Assembly: GCF_017599305.1 (NCBI RefSeq)
Contig: NZ_JAGFWR010000016.1
Location: 62,001 to 126,000 of the forward strand
Length of the DNA: 64,000 nt
Direction: 5' to 3'
DNA from: Micromonospora antibiotica
GTDB taxonomy: Bacteria; Actinomycetota; Actinomycetes; Mycobacteriales; Micromonosporaceae
The translations under genes and the position numbers were made by a program. Under the pieces are notes generated by a model that was given only the letters and a program-made list of their open reading frames with translations, had not been told where the DNA came from and did no database searches. Shown here piece by piece: positions 53,478 through 62,026 of the stretch (its first letter is position 1; each line of letters starts with the position of its first letter).

Positions 53478-54530
53478 TCAGCGCTCGACGACGGCGAGCC
53501 GGTCGTCGTCGGCGTCGGCCGGGGCGGACCCGGCGACGACCCCGGCCGCGACAGCGGAAGCCGCGGTGTCCGGCGACGGCGTCGGGGCGACGGCGTCGGC
53601 GGGGCTGGGCGCGTCGGCGGGGGTGGTGACGGCGGGGGTTTCGGCGGTGGCGGCGTCGACGATGGCGCGGGCCCGGCGGGTGCGGCGCAACGCCCGGACG
53701 GCGAACGTCAGGGCGACCACCCAGCCCACGGCGAGCAGCACGTAGACCACCGGACGCACGGTCGACCCGGCGTCACCGGCCTTGAGCAGGATGCGGGCGT
53801 TGGTCAGCACGATCACCCCGCCGATGGTGGCACCCAGCAGTTGGGCGGGGACGATCCGCACCAGCCAGGCGGCCACCGGCGCGGCGATCAGGCCGCCGAT
53901 CAGCAGCGCCGCGACGGTGGGCAGCAGGAAGCCCTCGCTGCCCAGGCCGATCAGGAAGCCGATGCTGGCCGCCCCGGCCACCACGAACTCGGCGGTGTCC
54001 ACCGACCCGATCACCTTGCGGGGCTCCATCCGACCGGAGACCAGCAGCGCCGGAGTGGCCACCGGACCCCATCCCCCGCCGCCGGTGGCGTCGACGAACC
54101 CGGCGACCAGGCCCAGCGGGCCGAGGAACCGGCCGCGCAGCCGCCCGGCACCGGAGCGCTGGCGCAGCGGCCGGGAGAAACGCACCAGCAGGTACGCCCC
54201 GAGGGTGAACAGGATGCCGGCCATCCACGGGGCGGCGTTCTCGGTGGAGATGGAGCTGAGGAAGGTGGCCCCGACGAACGCGCCGACCGCGCCGGGCAGG
54301 GCGATCCGGGTGACCACCCGCCAGTCGACGTTGCCGAACCGCCAGTGCGCGACACCGGCGGCGAGCGTGGTGCCGATCTCGGCGAGGTGCACCGACGCCG
54401 AGGCGGCGGCCGGGGCGACGCCGACGAAGAGCAGCAGCGTCGACGAGGTCAGCCCGTACGCCATGCCGAGCGCGCCGTCGACGAGCTGTGCGGCCAACCC
54501 GACCAGAGCGAGGATCAGAAGCTTGCGCAC
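53478..54530 (-). CDS. Sulfite exporter TauE/SafE-family membrane protein
   Basis: 350 residues, about eight TM segments. Two TauE/SafE repeats: one opening LVGLAAQLVDGALGMAYG, the other LVAGFVDATGGGGWGPVATP, the latter with the family's G-G-G-W-G motif. The C-terminal 60 residues are an Ala/Thr/Pro tail. GGAGG is 4 nt before the GTG. It lies downstream of an Rrf2 regulator and behind a TCGAC-TTG-GTCGA palindrome, which suggests it is the Rrf2 target. It probably exports sulfite, sulfoacetate or another organosulfonate. Confidence 0.9.
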   Translation of the reverse strand: MRKLLILALVGLAAQLVDGALGMAYGLTSSTLLLFVGVAPAAASASVHLAEIGTTLAAGVAHWRFGNVDWRVVTRIALPGAVGAFVGATFLSSISTENAAPWMAGILFTLGAYLLVRFSRPLRQRSGAGRLRGRFLGPLGLVAGFVDATGGGGWGPVATPALLVSGRMEPRKVIGSVDTAEFVVAGAASIGFLIGLGSEGFLLPTVAALLIGGLIAAPVAAWLVRIVPAQLLGATIGGVIVLTNARILLKAGDAGSTVRPVVYVLLAVGWVVALTFAVRALRRTRRARAIVDAATAETPAVTTPADAPSPADAVAPTPSPDTAASAVAAGVVAGSAPADADDDRLAVVER

Positions 54531-54559
54531 GAGCCCTCCGAACTTTTCGGCATCTCCTA

Positions 54560-54572
54560 TCGACTTGGTCGA
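54560..54572. promoter_or_regulatory. Candidate Rrf2 operator before tauE
   Basis: TCGAC-TTG-GTCGA, a perfect 13-bp palindrome 30 nt upstream of the tauE start in the 109-nt gap after rrf2. Confidence 0.45.
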
Positions 54573-54639
54573 GAATGCGGCACGGCGGCTCCCCGGTCAA
54601 CCCCTGATCGGTGGGTGGGACGCCCGGGGGCGCGGCGGA

Positions 54640-55110
54640 TCAGCTCCAGGCGCGGGGGTCGGCAGCCAACTCGGTGATCCGGCCGGGAAGTGTCCCGGCC
54701 GCCACGTCGGCGATGGTGACCTGCTCCAGGATCTCCCGCTCGCTGGCCCGCAACGCGATCCAGACCTCCTGCAACGCCTGTGCCGCGCCGTGGTAACCGA
54801 GCTGTTCGGGGCGCTGCCCCCGGACGTGGGCGAGCGGACCGTCGATGACCCGGATCACCTCGGCGAGCGAGATCTCGGCCGCCGGGCGGGCCAACCAGTA
54901 ACCGCCCTCGGGGCCCCGCTGGGCGTGCACGATGCTGCCCCGACGCAACTGGAGCAGGATGCTCTCCAGGAATTTCGGTGGGATGTCCTGCGCCCGGGCG
55001 ATCTGCTCGGCGGTGACGGGACGGGACCGTCCGGAGTCCCCGCCATCGGCGACCGCCGCGAGCTCGGCGGCCGCGCGGAGGGCATAGTCGACCCGAGCGG
55101 AGAGGCGCAT
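54640..55110 (-). CDS. Rrf2-family transcriptional regulator
   Basis: 156 residues, single winged helix. MRLSARVDYALRAAAELA and AQDIPPKFLESILLQLRRG are the HTH; GPEGGYWLARPAAEISLAEVIRVIDGPLA is the Rrf2 wing and dimer helix. There are no Cys at the Fe-S ligand positions (it lacks the three-Cys loop of IscR/NsrR), so it is more like CymR, which senses cysteine metabolism. That fits control of the tauE gene it precedes. The ATG follows TAACCT-N7, a leaderless start. Confidence 0.92.
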   Translation of the reverse strand: MRLSARVDYALRAAAELAAVADGGDSGRSRPVTAEQIARAQDIPPKFLESILLQLRRGSIVHAQRGPEGGYWLARPAAEISLAEVIRVIDGPLAHVRGQRPEQLGYHGAAQALQEVWIALRASEREILEQVTIADVAAGTLPGRITELAADPRAWS

Positions 55111-55117
55111 GGCCGCA

Positions 55118-55123
55118 AGGTTA
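55118..55123 (-). promoter_or_regulatory. Leaderless -10 box (TAACCT) of rrf2
   Basis: TAACCT, 7 nt, ATG on the minus strand. Confidence 0.6.
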
Positions 55124-55289
55124 GTCGGCGACCCGGCCGGCCGGGTCGTCACCCTCCACCGAACGGGCAGGGTGTCATGTCCCGGTGGCGGGGACGTGGC
55201 ACCATACCCCTGTCGCCGGCAGGGTCGCCGGCACACCACGCGACACACACCAGCGCACCGAAAACCGGCCGATGGGGGCAGCGACAGCG

Positions 55290-56795
55290 ATGCCGGACGT
55301 GACACCGCTGAGCCCCCGCGACCCCCGCCAGGCCGGGCCGTACGAACTGGTCGGGAGGCTCGGCGCGGGCGGCCAGGGCGTGGTCTACCTGGGCCGCGAC
55401 GAGCAGGGCCGATGGGTCGCGGTCAAAGTGATCAACGTGGACCTGCACCAGCATCCCCGGGCGAAGGCCCAGTTCGTCAAGGAGATCGCCGCCGCCCGCC
55501 GGGTCGCGCCGTTCTGCACCGCGCAGATCCTCTTCGCCGACGTCGACGGTGAGCTGCCCTACGTCGTCAGCGAGTTCATCGAAGGCGTCACCCTGCAACG
55601 GCACGTCCGTGAACAGGGCCCGATCAGCGGCAACGCGCTGCACCGGCTGGCCGTGGGCACCGCCACCGCGCTCGCCGCGATCCACCAGTCCGACGTGGTG
55701 CACTGCGACCTGAAGCCGGACAACGTCATCCTCGGGGCGGACGGCCCCCGGGTGATCGACTTCGGCATCGCCCGCGCGTTGGACGTCACCGAGACGATGA
55801 CCAACCGCGTCATGGGCACCGCCCCCTACATGGCCCCGGAACGGTTCCGCGACGACGAGGTCGGGCCGGCCAGCGACGTGTTCGCCTGGGCGGGGACCAT
55901 CGCCTTCGCGGCGGGCGGACAGCCACCGTTCGGCACCGGCCCCGTCGCGGCGGTGCTGCACCGGATCCTGCACGACCCCCCGGACCTGACCGGGCTCACC
56001 GGCCCACTGGCCACCCTGATCGGCCAGTGCCTGGACAAGGACCACCGGGCCCGGCCGACCGCCCAGGAGGTGCTGCTGCGGCTGCTCGGGCGGGACACCC
56101 GCGAGGTGCCGTTGCAGACCGTGCTGCGGGCCGGCACCGACGCGGCGGCCACCCAGCAGCTGCCCCGTACCCTGTCCTCCCCGCCGGCCGCCCCGCCCGC
56201 GCCGACCGGCGCGGTGGCCGACTCCTGGCCGACCGGCGCGGCGGCGGACCCGTGGCCGACCGCCGGGGTGGCGGGACCCGGGCCGACCACCTCGACCGGC
56301 CACCCGGCACCGCACGGGCCGAGCGGGCCGGCGATGGCGGCGGCACCGTGGCCCACCACGTCGACCTCCCACCACGCTCCGCAGGTACCGACCGACCCGG
56401 CGACCGCCCCACCGGCGGCGACCCGGCCCGCCCCGGCCGGACCGACGGCACCCCCGGGGACCCGGGCCCCCGCCCCCGCCCCCACACCCACCCGGACGAC
56501 GACGGACCGGCCGGCCCCGGTCCCCCCGCCGACCGGGCGGGACGGTTTCGGGCGGCGGCTGCGTCGACAGTGGACCGACCCGTGGGGGATGTCCCTCGCG
56601 ATCTTCCTCGGCGCGGTGGGCTTCGCCGCCGGGTACGTCGCCAGCACCGCCGTGGGCACCGCCGCCGCCATCGGGGCGCTCACCCTCGTCGTGGTCTACG
56701 GTGTCCGTCTGCTCGTCGCCGCCGCGCTGACCCCGTCCACCACGCCGGACGGCCCCCCACCGCCGCCCGTGCCGGCACCGCGCACCGACACCTGA
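55290..56795 (+). CDS. Serine/threonine protein kinase, C-terminal membrane anchor
   Basis: 501 residues. The kinase domain (about 17-280) has glycine loop GAGGQG (25-30), K46 in VAVKV, catalytic loop HCDLKPDN with D140 (non-RD: Cys replaces Arg), DFG at 157-159 and APE at 182-184. A long Pro/Ala/Thr-rich linker (about 285-415) carries repeated WPT-type segments. Two TM helices (about 433-480) follow, then a short tail. There is no extracellular sensor of its own. The next gene, 28 nt on, encodes an anchored solute-binding/vWA protein that could supply it. The start may be the ATG six codons upstream. Confidence 0.92.
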   Translation: MPDVTPLSPRDPRQAGPYELVGRLGAGGQGVVYLGRDEQGRWVAVKVINVDLHQHPRAKAQFVKEIAAARRVAPFCTAQILFADVDGELPYVVSEFIEGVTLQRHVREQGPISGNALHRLAVGTATALAAIHQSDVVHCDLKPDNVILGADGPRVIDFGIARALDVTETMTNRVMGTAPYMAPERFRDDEVGPASDVFAWAGTIAFAAGGQPPFGTGPVAAVLHRILHDPPDLTGLTGPLATLIGQCLDKDHRARPTAQEVLLRLLGRDTREVPLQTVLRAGTDAAATQQLPRTLSSPPAAPPAPTGAVADSWPTGAAADPWPTAGVAGPGPTTSTGHPAPHGPSGPAMAAAPWPTTSTSHHAPQVPTDPATAPPAATRPAPAGPTAPPGTRAPAPAPTPTRTTTDRPAPVPPPTGRDGFGRRLRRQWTDPWGMSLAIFLGAVGFAAGYVASTAVGTAAAIGALTLVVVYGVRLLVAAALTPSTTPDGPPPPPVPAPRTDT

Positions 56796-56823
56796 CCCGC
56801 CGAACCAACCCCTGGAGGAGCCG

Positions 56824-58590
56824 ATGGCCACCGGTCAGCGTCCCGCCCGACCGTGGCTGCCGCACGCGGTGGCCGTCGTCGCGGGGCTCGCGGTGATCGC
56901 CGCGGCCTACCTGTACGTCCGGCCCACGCCCGGCACCGACCGGGCCGACTGCGTACCGCTGGAGGTCAGCTCCTCCACCGAGAAGAGCGCGCTGGTCGCC
57001 CAGCTCGCCGACCGGTACAACGCCGCCGACCGGCGCTTCGGTGGGCGGTGCGCGCAGGTGACCGTGCACGGTCTCAACTCGGGCGAGGCGATGGAGGCGC
57101 TGGCCGGCGGGTGGGCGCTCACCCAGCCGAAGGTCGCCGAACCACAGGTGTGGCTGCCCACCTCGTCACTGTGGACCGGGCAGCTGCGCCTGCTGGACTC
57201 GGCGGCGGGCCGACCCGCCCAGACCCCCGGGCAGTACCCGTCGATCGCCAACAGTCCCCTGGTCATCGCCATGCCCAAGGACCGGGGCGAGGTGGTGCAG
57301 CAGCGCGGCCCGCTCGGCTGGGCCGACGTGCTCGGCCTCTCCGGCGACACCGGTTGGGCGGCGTTCGGCAAGCCCGAGTGGGGCCGGTTCACCTTCGGCA
57401 AGGACAACCCGCACCTGTCCACCTCCGGCCTGGCCGCCACCATCGCCACCTACTACGCGGCGGTCAGCCGGGCCAGCGACCTGACCAGCGAGGACCTCGC
57501 CCAGCCGGCGGTGACCCAGTTCGTCAGACGGATCGAGGCCAACGTCTCGCACTACAGCGACGACTCGGTGGACCTGCTGCGCAACCTCGCCGAGGCCGAC
57601 GCCACCGCCACCGGGGACGCCCCGGCCACGGACATGAGCGCGATCGTCCTCCAGGAGGAGCTGGTCTACCTCTACAACCAGGGGCAGCTCAGCCCCACCG
57701 GCAGCAAGCCCCGGGTCCCGCTGGTGGCGGTGCACCCCAAGGAGGGCACCTTCAACCTCGACCACCCGTACGTGGTGCTGCCGTCGGCCGACCCGGCGCA
57801 ACGCGAGGCCGCCGAGGACTTCCTCACGTTCCTCCGCGACGGTCCGCAGCAACGCAGCTTCGCCGCGCTCGGTTTCCGGGACGACGAGCGCCGGCCCGCC
57901 GACACGCTGCTGGCCACGGTGGCCGGGCCGGGCGGCGACCGGCTCACCTACTTCGACCCGCCCACCCCGGAGGTGGTCGGCGCGATCCTCGGCAGCTGGG
58001 ACACCCTGCGTAAGAAGGCGAACATCCTGCTCGCCGTGGACACCTCCGGCTCGATGAAGGCCACCGTCGGCGACCAGACCCGGTTCCAGGTGGCGACCGA
58101 CGCCGCCAGCAAGGCGATCGGGCTGCTCAACGCCGCCGACCAGGTGGCGCTCTGGTCGTTCTCCAGCGAGACCCCGCAACGGCCGAAGAAGCCGTACAGC
58201 GAGGAGGTACGGCTCGCGCCGCTGAACCGGGAAGCGTTCAACCGGAAGCTGGCCGGGCTGCGCATCGGCGGCAACACCGCCCTGTACGCGACGGTCCGCG
58301 CGGCACACCGCTCCCTGCTCGACAGGTACGACCCGAAGCGGATCAACGCGGTGGTGGTGCTCACCGACGGCAAGAACGAATACCAGAAGGACAGCGACCT
58401 GGACCGGTTGCTGCGGGACATCGCACTGGACCCGAACAAGCCGGTGAAGGTCTTCTGCGTGGCCTTCGACCAGGAGTCCGACCTGGCCGCGCTGGACCGG
58501 ATCGCCAAGGCGTCGTCCGGCAAGGCGTTCGACGCCAAGAACCCGACCACCATCGACGAGGCGTTGGTCAAGGTGGTCAGCAGCTTCTGA
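56824..58590 (+). CDS. Membrane-anchored solute-binding plus von Willebrand A protein
   Basis: 588 residues. One N-terminal TM (about 13-32) is followed by a type II periplasmic-binding-like region (about 40-370: VSSSTEKSALVAQLADRYNAA, then SPLVIAMPKDRGEVV). A vWA domain (about 395-588) has an intact MIDAS, DTSGS at 406-410, with T and D in later loops (GNTAL, LTDGKNE). Such SBP-vWA proteins are widespread in actinobacteria with unknown ligands. The preceding kinase gene is 28 nt upstream with GGAGGAG between, so one transcript is likely. Confidence 0.9.
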   Translation: MATGQRPARPWLPHAVAVVAGLAVIAAAYLYVRPTPGTDRADCVPLEVSSSTEKSALVAQLADRYNAADRRFGGRCAQVTVHGLNSGEAMEALAGGWALTQPKVAEPQVWLPTSSLWTGQLRLLDSAAGRPAQTPGQYPSIANSPLVIAMPKDRGEVVQQRGPLGWADVLGLSGDTGWAAFGKPEWGRFTFGKDNPHLSTSGLAATIATYYAAVSRASDLTSEDLAQPAVTQFVRRIEANVSHYSDDSVDLLRNLAEADATATGDAPATDMSAIVLQEELVYLYNQGQLSPTGSKPRVPLVAVHPKEGTFNLDHPYVVLPSADPAQREAAEDFLTFLRDGPQQRSFAALGFRDDERRPADTLLATVAGPGGDRLTYFDPPTPEVVGAILGSWDTLRKKANILLAVDTSGSMKATVGDQTRFQVATDAASKAIGLLNAADQVALWSFSSETPQRPKKPYSEEVRLAPLNREAFNRKLAGLRIGGNTALYATVRAAHRSLLDRYDPKRINAVVVLTDGKNEYQKDSDLDRLLRDIALDPNKPVKVFCVAFDQESDLAALDRIAKASSGKAFDAKNPTTIDEALVKVVSSF

Positions 58591-58689
58591 CCACCCGGCC
58601 GGTCCCTGCCCGACGCCACCGCCCGACGCGCCATCTTCCCCGCGCCCCACGGTCAGCGGGTGGCGGCGACCCGGTGCGGGCGGGTCCGC

Positions 58690-59574
58690 TCAGGCGCCGA
58701 CGCGGCGCAGCAGGCCCTCCTGGACGGCGCTGGCGATGTGCCGGCCGTCGAGGGTGAACAGCCGGCCGGTGGCCAGACCCCGCGCACCGGAGGCGGACGG
58801 GCTCCAGCAGTCGTAGAGGAACCACTCGTCGGCCCGGAACGACCTGTGGAACCACAGGGCGTGGTCCAGGCTCGCCCCGACCAGACCGCCCGGACCCCAG
58901 ACCTCGCCGTGCACCGACAGGACCGAGTCCAGCAGGGTCAGGTCCGAGGCGTAGGTCAACGCGCAGGCGTGCAGCAGCGGATCGTCGGGTAGTTTGCCGT
59001 CGATGCGCATCCAGACCCGCTGGTGCGGGTCGGCGGGCCGGTCGCCGGGGCGTACCCAGCCGGGTTCGCCGACGTAGCGGACGTCGATCGGGCGGGGGAT
59101 CTGCCCCCAGATGCCGAGCCGCTCCGGATAGCGGGCCAGCCGGTCGGACATCGTCGGCACGTCGTCCGGGCCGGGCACGTCGGGCGGGGTCGGGGCCTGG
59201 TGTTCCAGGGCCTCTTCCTGCCGCTGGAAGGACGCCGACATGAAGAAGATCGGCTTGTCGTGCTGCAACGCCACCGAGCGGCGGACCGAGAAGGACCGCC
59301 CGTCCCGGACGTTCTCCACCTGGTAGTCGATCGGCTCGGCCGGGTCGCCGGGCCGGACGAAGTAGCCGTGCAGCGAGTGCACGAACCGGTCCGGGTCGAC
59401 GGTGCGCCCGGCGGCGACCAGTGCCTGGCCGGCGACCTGCCCCCCGAACACCCGCTGCGGACCCACCGAGGGGCTGACCCCACGGAAGGTCATCGAGCCG
59501 GTGTGGTCGAGGTCGAGGACCTCGAGGAGCTGGTCGACCGCGGCCTGACCGGTCGCCGCCGGACGCCCGTTCAC
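58690..59574 (-). CDS. tesB: Acyl-CoA thioesterase II (TesB)
   Basis: 294 residues, double hotdog. Opening FRGVSPSVGPQRVFGGQVAGQAL and the second-half ASLDHALWFHR are hallmarks, and the catalytic Asp/Thr/Gln come from SDLTLLD and AVQEGLLR. It hydrolyses medium- and long-chain acyl-CoA. It lies 16 nt downstream of pyk, the same pair as in M. tuberculosis (pykA-tesB1). The ATG has a weak site; coupling to pyk is likely. Confidence 0.93.
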   Translation of the reverse strand: MNGRPAATGQAAVDQLLEVLDLDHTGSMTFRGVSPSVGPQRVFGGQVAGQALVAAGRTVDPDRFVHSLHGYFVRPGDPAEPIDYQVENVRDGRSFSVRRSVALQHDKPIFFMSASFQRQEEALEHQAPTPPDVPGPDDVPTMSDRLARYPERLGIWGQIPRPIDVRYVGEPGWVRPGDRPADPHQRVWMRIDGKLPDDPLLHACALTYASDLTLLDSVLSVHGEVWGPGGLVGASLDHALWFHRSFRADEWFLYDCWSPSASGARGLATGRLFTLDGRHIASAVQEGLLRRVGA

Positions 59575-59590
59575 CGAAGTTTCCCTGTGC

Positions 59591-61039
59591 TCACTGGAGC
59601 GCCCGGGCGGAGGCGGCGTCGACCAGGGAGCCGAGCTGGTGCACCCGCAGGGTGTTGGTGGAGCCGGGGGTGCCGGGCGGGCTGCCCGCCACGATCACCA
59701 CGTAGTCGCCGGGGGTGGCCTGGTTGAGGCCGAGCAGAGCCTGGTCGACCTGACGGAACATGTCGTCGGTGTGCTGGACGAACGGCATCAGGAAGGTCTC
59801 CACGCCCCAGCAGAGCGCCAGCTGGCTGCGCACCTCGGGGACCGGGGTGAAGGCCAGCAGCGGCAGGTCGCAGTGCAACCGGCTGAGCCGCTTGACGGTG
59901 TCGCCGGTCTGCGAGAAGGCCACCAGCGCCTTCGCCCCGATGGCGCGGGCGATCGAGGAGGCCGCCACGGTCAGCGCGCCACCGTGGGTGCGCGGGTCGT
60001 GCTGGAGCCGGGGCACCCCGATCGAACCGGCCTCGGTGGTGGTGATGATCTTTGCCATGGTGCTGACGGTGAGCACCGGGTACTTGCCGACGCTGGTCTC
60101 GCCGGAGAGCATCACCGCGTCCGCGCCATCGAGCACCGCGTTGGCCACGTCGGAGGCCTCGGCGCGGGTGGGCCGGGAATTCTCGATCATGGAGTCGAGC
60201 ATCTGGGTGGCCACGATGACCGGCTTGGCGTTCTCCCGGCACAGCTGCACGGCCCGCTTCTGCACCAGCGGCACCTGGTCCAGCGGCATCTCGACACCGA
60301 GGTCGCCCCGGGCCACCATGACGCCGTCGAAGGCGAGCACGATCGCCTCCAGGTGGTCGACCGCCTCGGGCTTCTCGACCTTGGCCAGCACCGGACGGCG
60401 CACACCCTCCTCGTCCATGATGCCGTGGACGAGCTTGATGTCCTCCGCCGTACGGACGAAGGAGAGCGCGATCAGGTCGACACCCAGACCGAGGGCGAAA
60501 CGCAGATCCTCGGCGTCCTTGTCCGACATCGCCGGGACGCTGACCGCCACGTTGGGCAGCGAGACGCCCTTGTTGTTGGAGACCGGGCCACCCTCGGTGA
60601 CCAGGCACCGGATGTCGTTGCCGGTGACGTCGCTGACCTCGACGGCGACCCGGCCGTCGTCGATCAGCAGCCGGTCACCCGGCTTCACCTCCTGGGGCAG
60701 CTTGCGGTAGGTGCAGGAGACCCGGTCCCGGGTGCCGAGGATGTCGTCCCCGGTGATCACCACCGAGTCGCCGGTACGCCACTCGTGCGGCCCGTCGGCG
60801 AACTTGCCGAGCCGGATCTTGGGGCCCTGGAGGTCGGCCAGGATGGCGACCGGCACGCCGACCGCCTCGGCTGCCTCGCGGACCATGCGGTACACCGACT
60901 CGTGGTCGGCGTGACTGCCGTGGCTGAAGTTCAGCCTGGCCACGTTCATGCCCGCCTCGATGAGGCCCCGGAGCCGCTCCGGGGACGAGGTGGCGGGACC
61001 AAGAGTGCAGACGATCTTCGCGCGGCGGTTCACGCCCAT
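59591..61039 (-). CDS. pyk: Pyruvate kinase
   Basis: 482 residues, the last step of glycolysis. RRAKIVCTLGPATSSPERL opens the barrel; the substrate site MNVARLNFSHG, the ATP/K+ site ARGDLGVEMPLDQVPLVQKR and the regulatory C-domain are in place. The Glu of the K+ dependence region can be checked from sequence. GGAGGAG lies 9-10 nt before the ATG, immediately after a hairpin. In this window it heads pyk-tesB, facing the SBP-vWA gene. Confidence 0.97.
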   Translation of the reverse strand: MGVNRRAKIVCTLGPATSSPERLRGLIEAGMNVARLNFSHGSHADHESVYRMVREAAEAVGVPVAILADLQGPKIRLGKFADGPHEWRTGDSVVITGDDILGTRDRVSCTYRKLPQEVKPGDRLLIDDGRVAVEVSDVTGNDIRCLVTEGGPVSNNKGVSLPNVAVSVPAMSDKDAEDLRFALGLGVDLIALSFVRTAEDIKLVHGIMDEEGVRRPVLAKVEKPEAVDHLEAIVLAFDGVMVARGDLGVEMPLDQVPLVQKRAVQLCRENAKPVIVATQMLDSMIENSRPTRAEASDVANAVLDGADAVMLSGETSVGKYPVLTVSTMAKIITTTEAGSIGVPRLQHDPRTHGGALTVAASSIARAIGAKALVAFSQTGDTVKRLSRLHCDLPLLAFTPVPEVRSQLALCWGVETFLMPFVQHTDDMFRQVDQALLGLNQATPGDYVVIVAGSPPGTPGSTNTLRVHQLGSLVDAASARALQ

Positions 61040-61057
61040 CAGGCTAGTCTCTCCTCC

Positions 61058-61079
61058 GGGTCGACCTGGGGGTCGACCC
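61058..61079 (-). promoter_or_regulatory. Hairpin abutting the pyk ribosome-binding site
   Basis: A 9-bp stem (GGGTCGACC / GGTCGACCC) with a 4-nt loop ends exactly where the GGAGGAG begins. It could influence initiation or 5' stability; nothing shows it is a switch. Confidence 0.45.
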
Positions 61080-61298
61080 CTTGCGGACTGAGGAACAGGG
61101 GTCCGACGACGCGCGGGGTGGGCGCCTGGCCGGCGGGGCGCAGCCCACGCCGGGACGTCGGGGAGTCGCGGGCATCGGCGACCGCGCGCCGGGAATCGTA
61201 CCGCCCGGGGACCAACGCCGTCCGCGCGCTCCCGTGCTCGTCCGCCCCGACACCGGCACCGTCGGTCACCACGGCCAGACGCCCGGACCCCGCCGCCC

Positions 61299-61664
61299 CT
61301 AGCTGTCGGTCTTGACCAGCGGAAACTCCAACGAGCCGGCCGGGCAGAGGAAACTCAGCACGTCGACCATGTAGAGACCGGCCTGCACCGCCGGGTCCGC
61401 CTCCATCACGCTGCGTACGTCCTCGACCGAGCCGGTGCGGGCCAGGCCGATGCCGATCGGCGGGGCGGGCTCCCGGGCCGGGCCGTCGATCGAGCCGGCC
61501 ACCAGCACCAGACCCCGGCGTTGCAGGGCCCGCATGTGCGCGAAGTGCTCGGCCTGGAGCCGCTGCACGGTCTCCTTCGGCAGCACCCGACCGGCCGGGC
61601 CGGGATAGAGCACGATGCACTCGTACGTGTCGAGTGCGAAGTCCAGCTGCGGCGTACCCGTCAT
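61299..61664 (-). CDS. YciI-like (YCII) domain protein
   Basis: 121 residues, a dimeric alpha-beta barrel. It has the YciI pattern ECIVLYPGPAGR then HFAHMRALQRRGLVLVAGSIDGP, with the conserved His (H-x-x-H) that in relatives is the active-site acid/base. Function unknown. AAAGGGA lies 4 nt before the ATG. It stands upstream of pyk on the other side of a 260-nt gap and divergent from the SpoIIE gene. Confidence 0.85.
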   Translation of the reverse strand: MTGTPQLDFALDTYECIVLYPGPAGRVLPKETVQRLQAEHFAHMRALQRRGLVLVAGSIDGPAREPAPPIGIGLARTGSVEDVRSVMEADPAVQAGLYMVDVLSFLCPAGSLEFPLVKTDS

Positions 61665-61971
61665 CGCGTCCCTTTCCCCGCGTCGGCGCCACCCCGCGCC
61701 GGTCTGCCCCGGACCCGGCCAGCGTCGCACGGTGGGCACACCCCTCGCGGCGGGTCGGGACAACTCCCCGGACCACCTCCCCGGACCGTCGCCGGCACCG
61801 ACCCGGACCGACGGCGGGCACCGGGACCGGAGCGGGACGGTCGACGCGGGCGGCGCACCCGGGTCGGGATCCGCCGGGCGGGCCCCGGCACGGGCCCGTC
61901 GGACAGCGGGGGCGACGTTCCGGCAGACCCGAACCGGATGATCGACAGACGTGCGGATCGGCCCACGCTGG
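61665..61971. other. Divergent region before the SpoIIE gene
   Basis: No gene. Extremely G/C-rich with no notable repeats; promoters of the YciI gene are presumably here but are not identifiable. Confidence 0.5.
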
Positions 61972-61977
61972 TACGGT
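61972..61977 (+). promoter_or_regulatory. -10 box (TACGGT) for the short upstream ORF and SpoIIE gene
   Basis: TACGGT followed by 7 nt and the ATG of a 13-codon ORF. The layout matches the leaderless promoters elsewhere in the window. Confidence 0.5.
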
Positions 61978-61984
61978 CCGACTG

Positions 61985-62026
61985 ATGGGGAAGCGCTCGA
62001 TCCGCAGAGCGGAGGTCCCGACATGA
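61985..62026 (+). CDS. Leader ORF of 13 codons, coupled to the SpoIIE phosphatase gene
   Basis: ATG to TGA encodes MGKRSIRRAEVPT. Its TGA overlaps the ATG of the next gene as ATGA, and the next gene's GGAGG lies inside it. With the -10 box 7 nt before it, this ORF would be read by ribosomes bound to the leaderless 5' end. It may be a translational coupler rather than a functional peptide. Short, and seen only by position. Confidence 0.4.
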   Translation: MGKRSIRRAEVPT

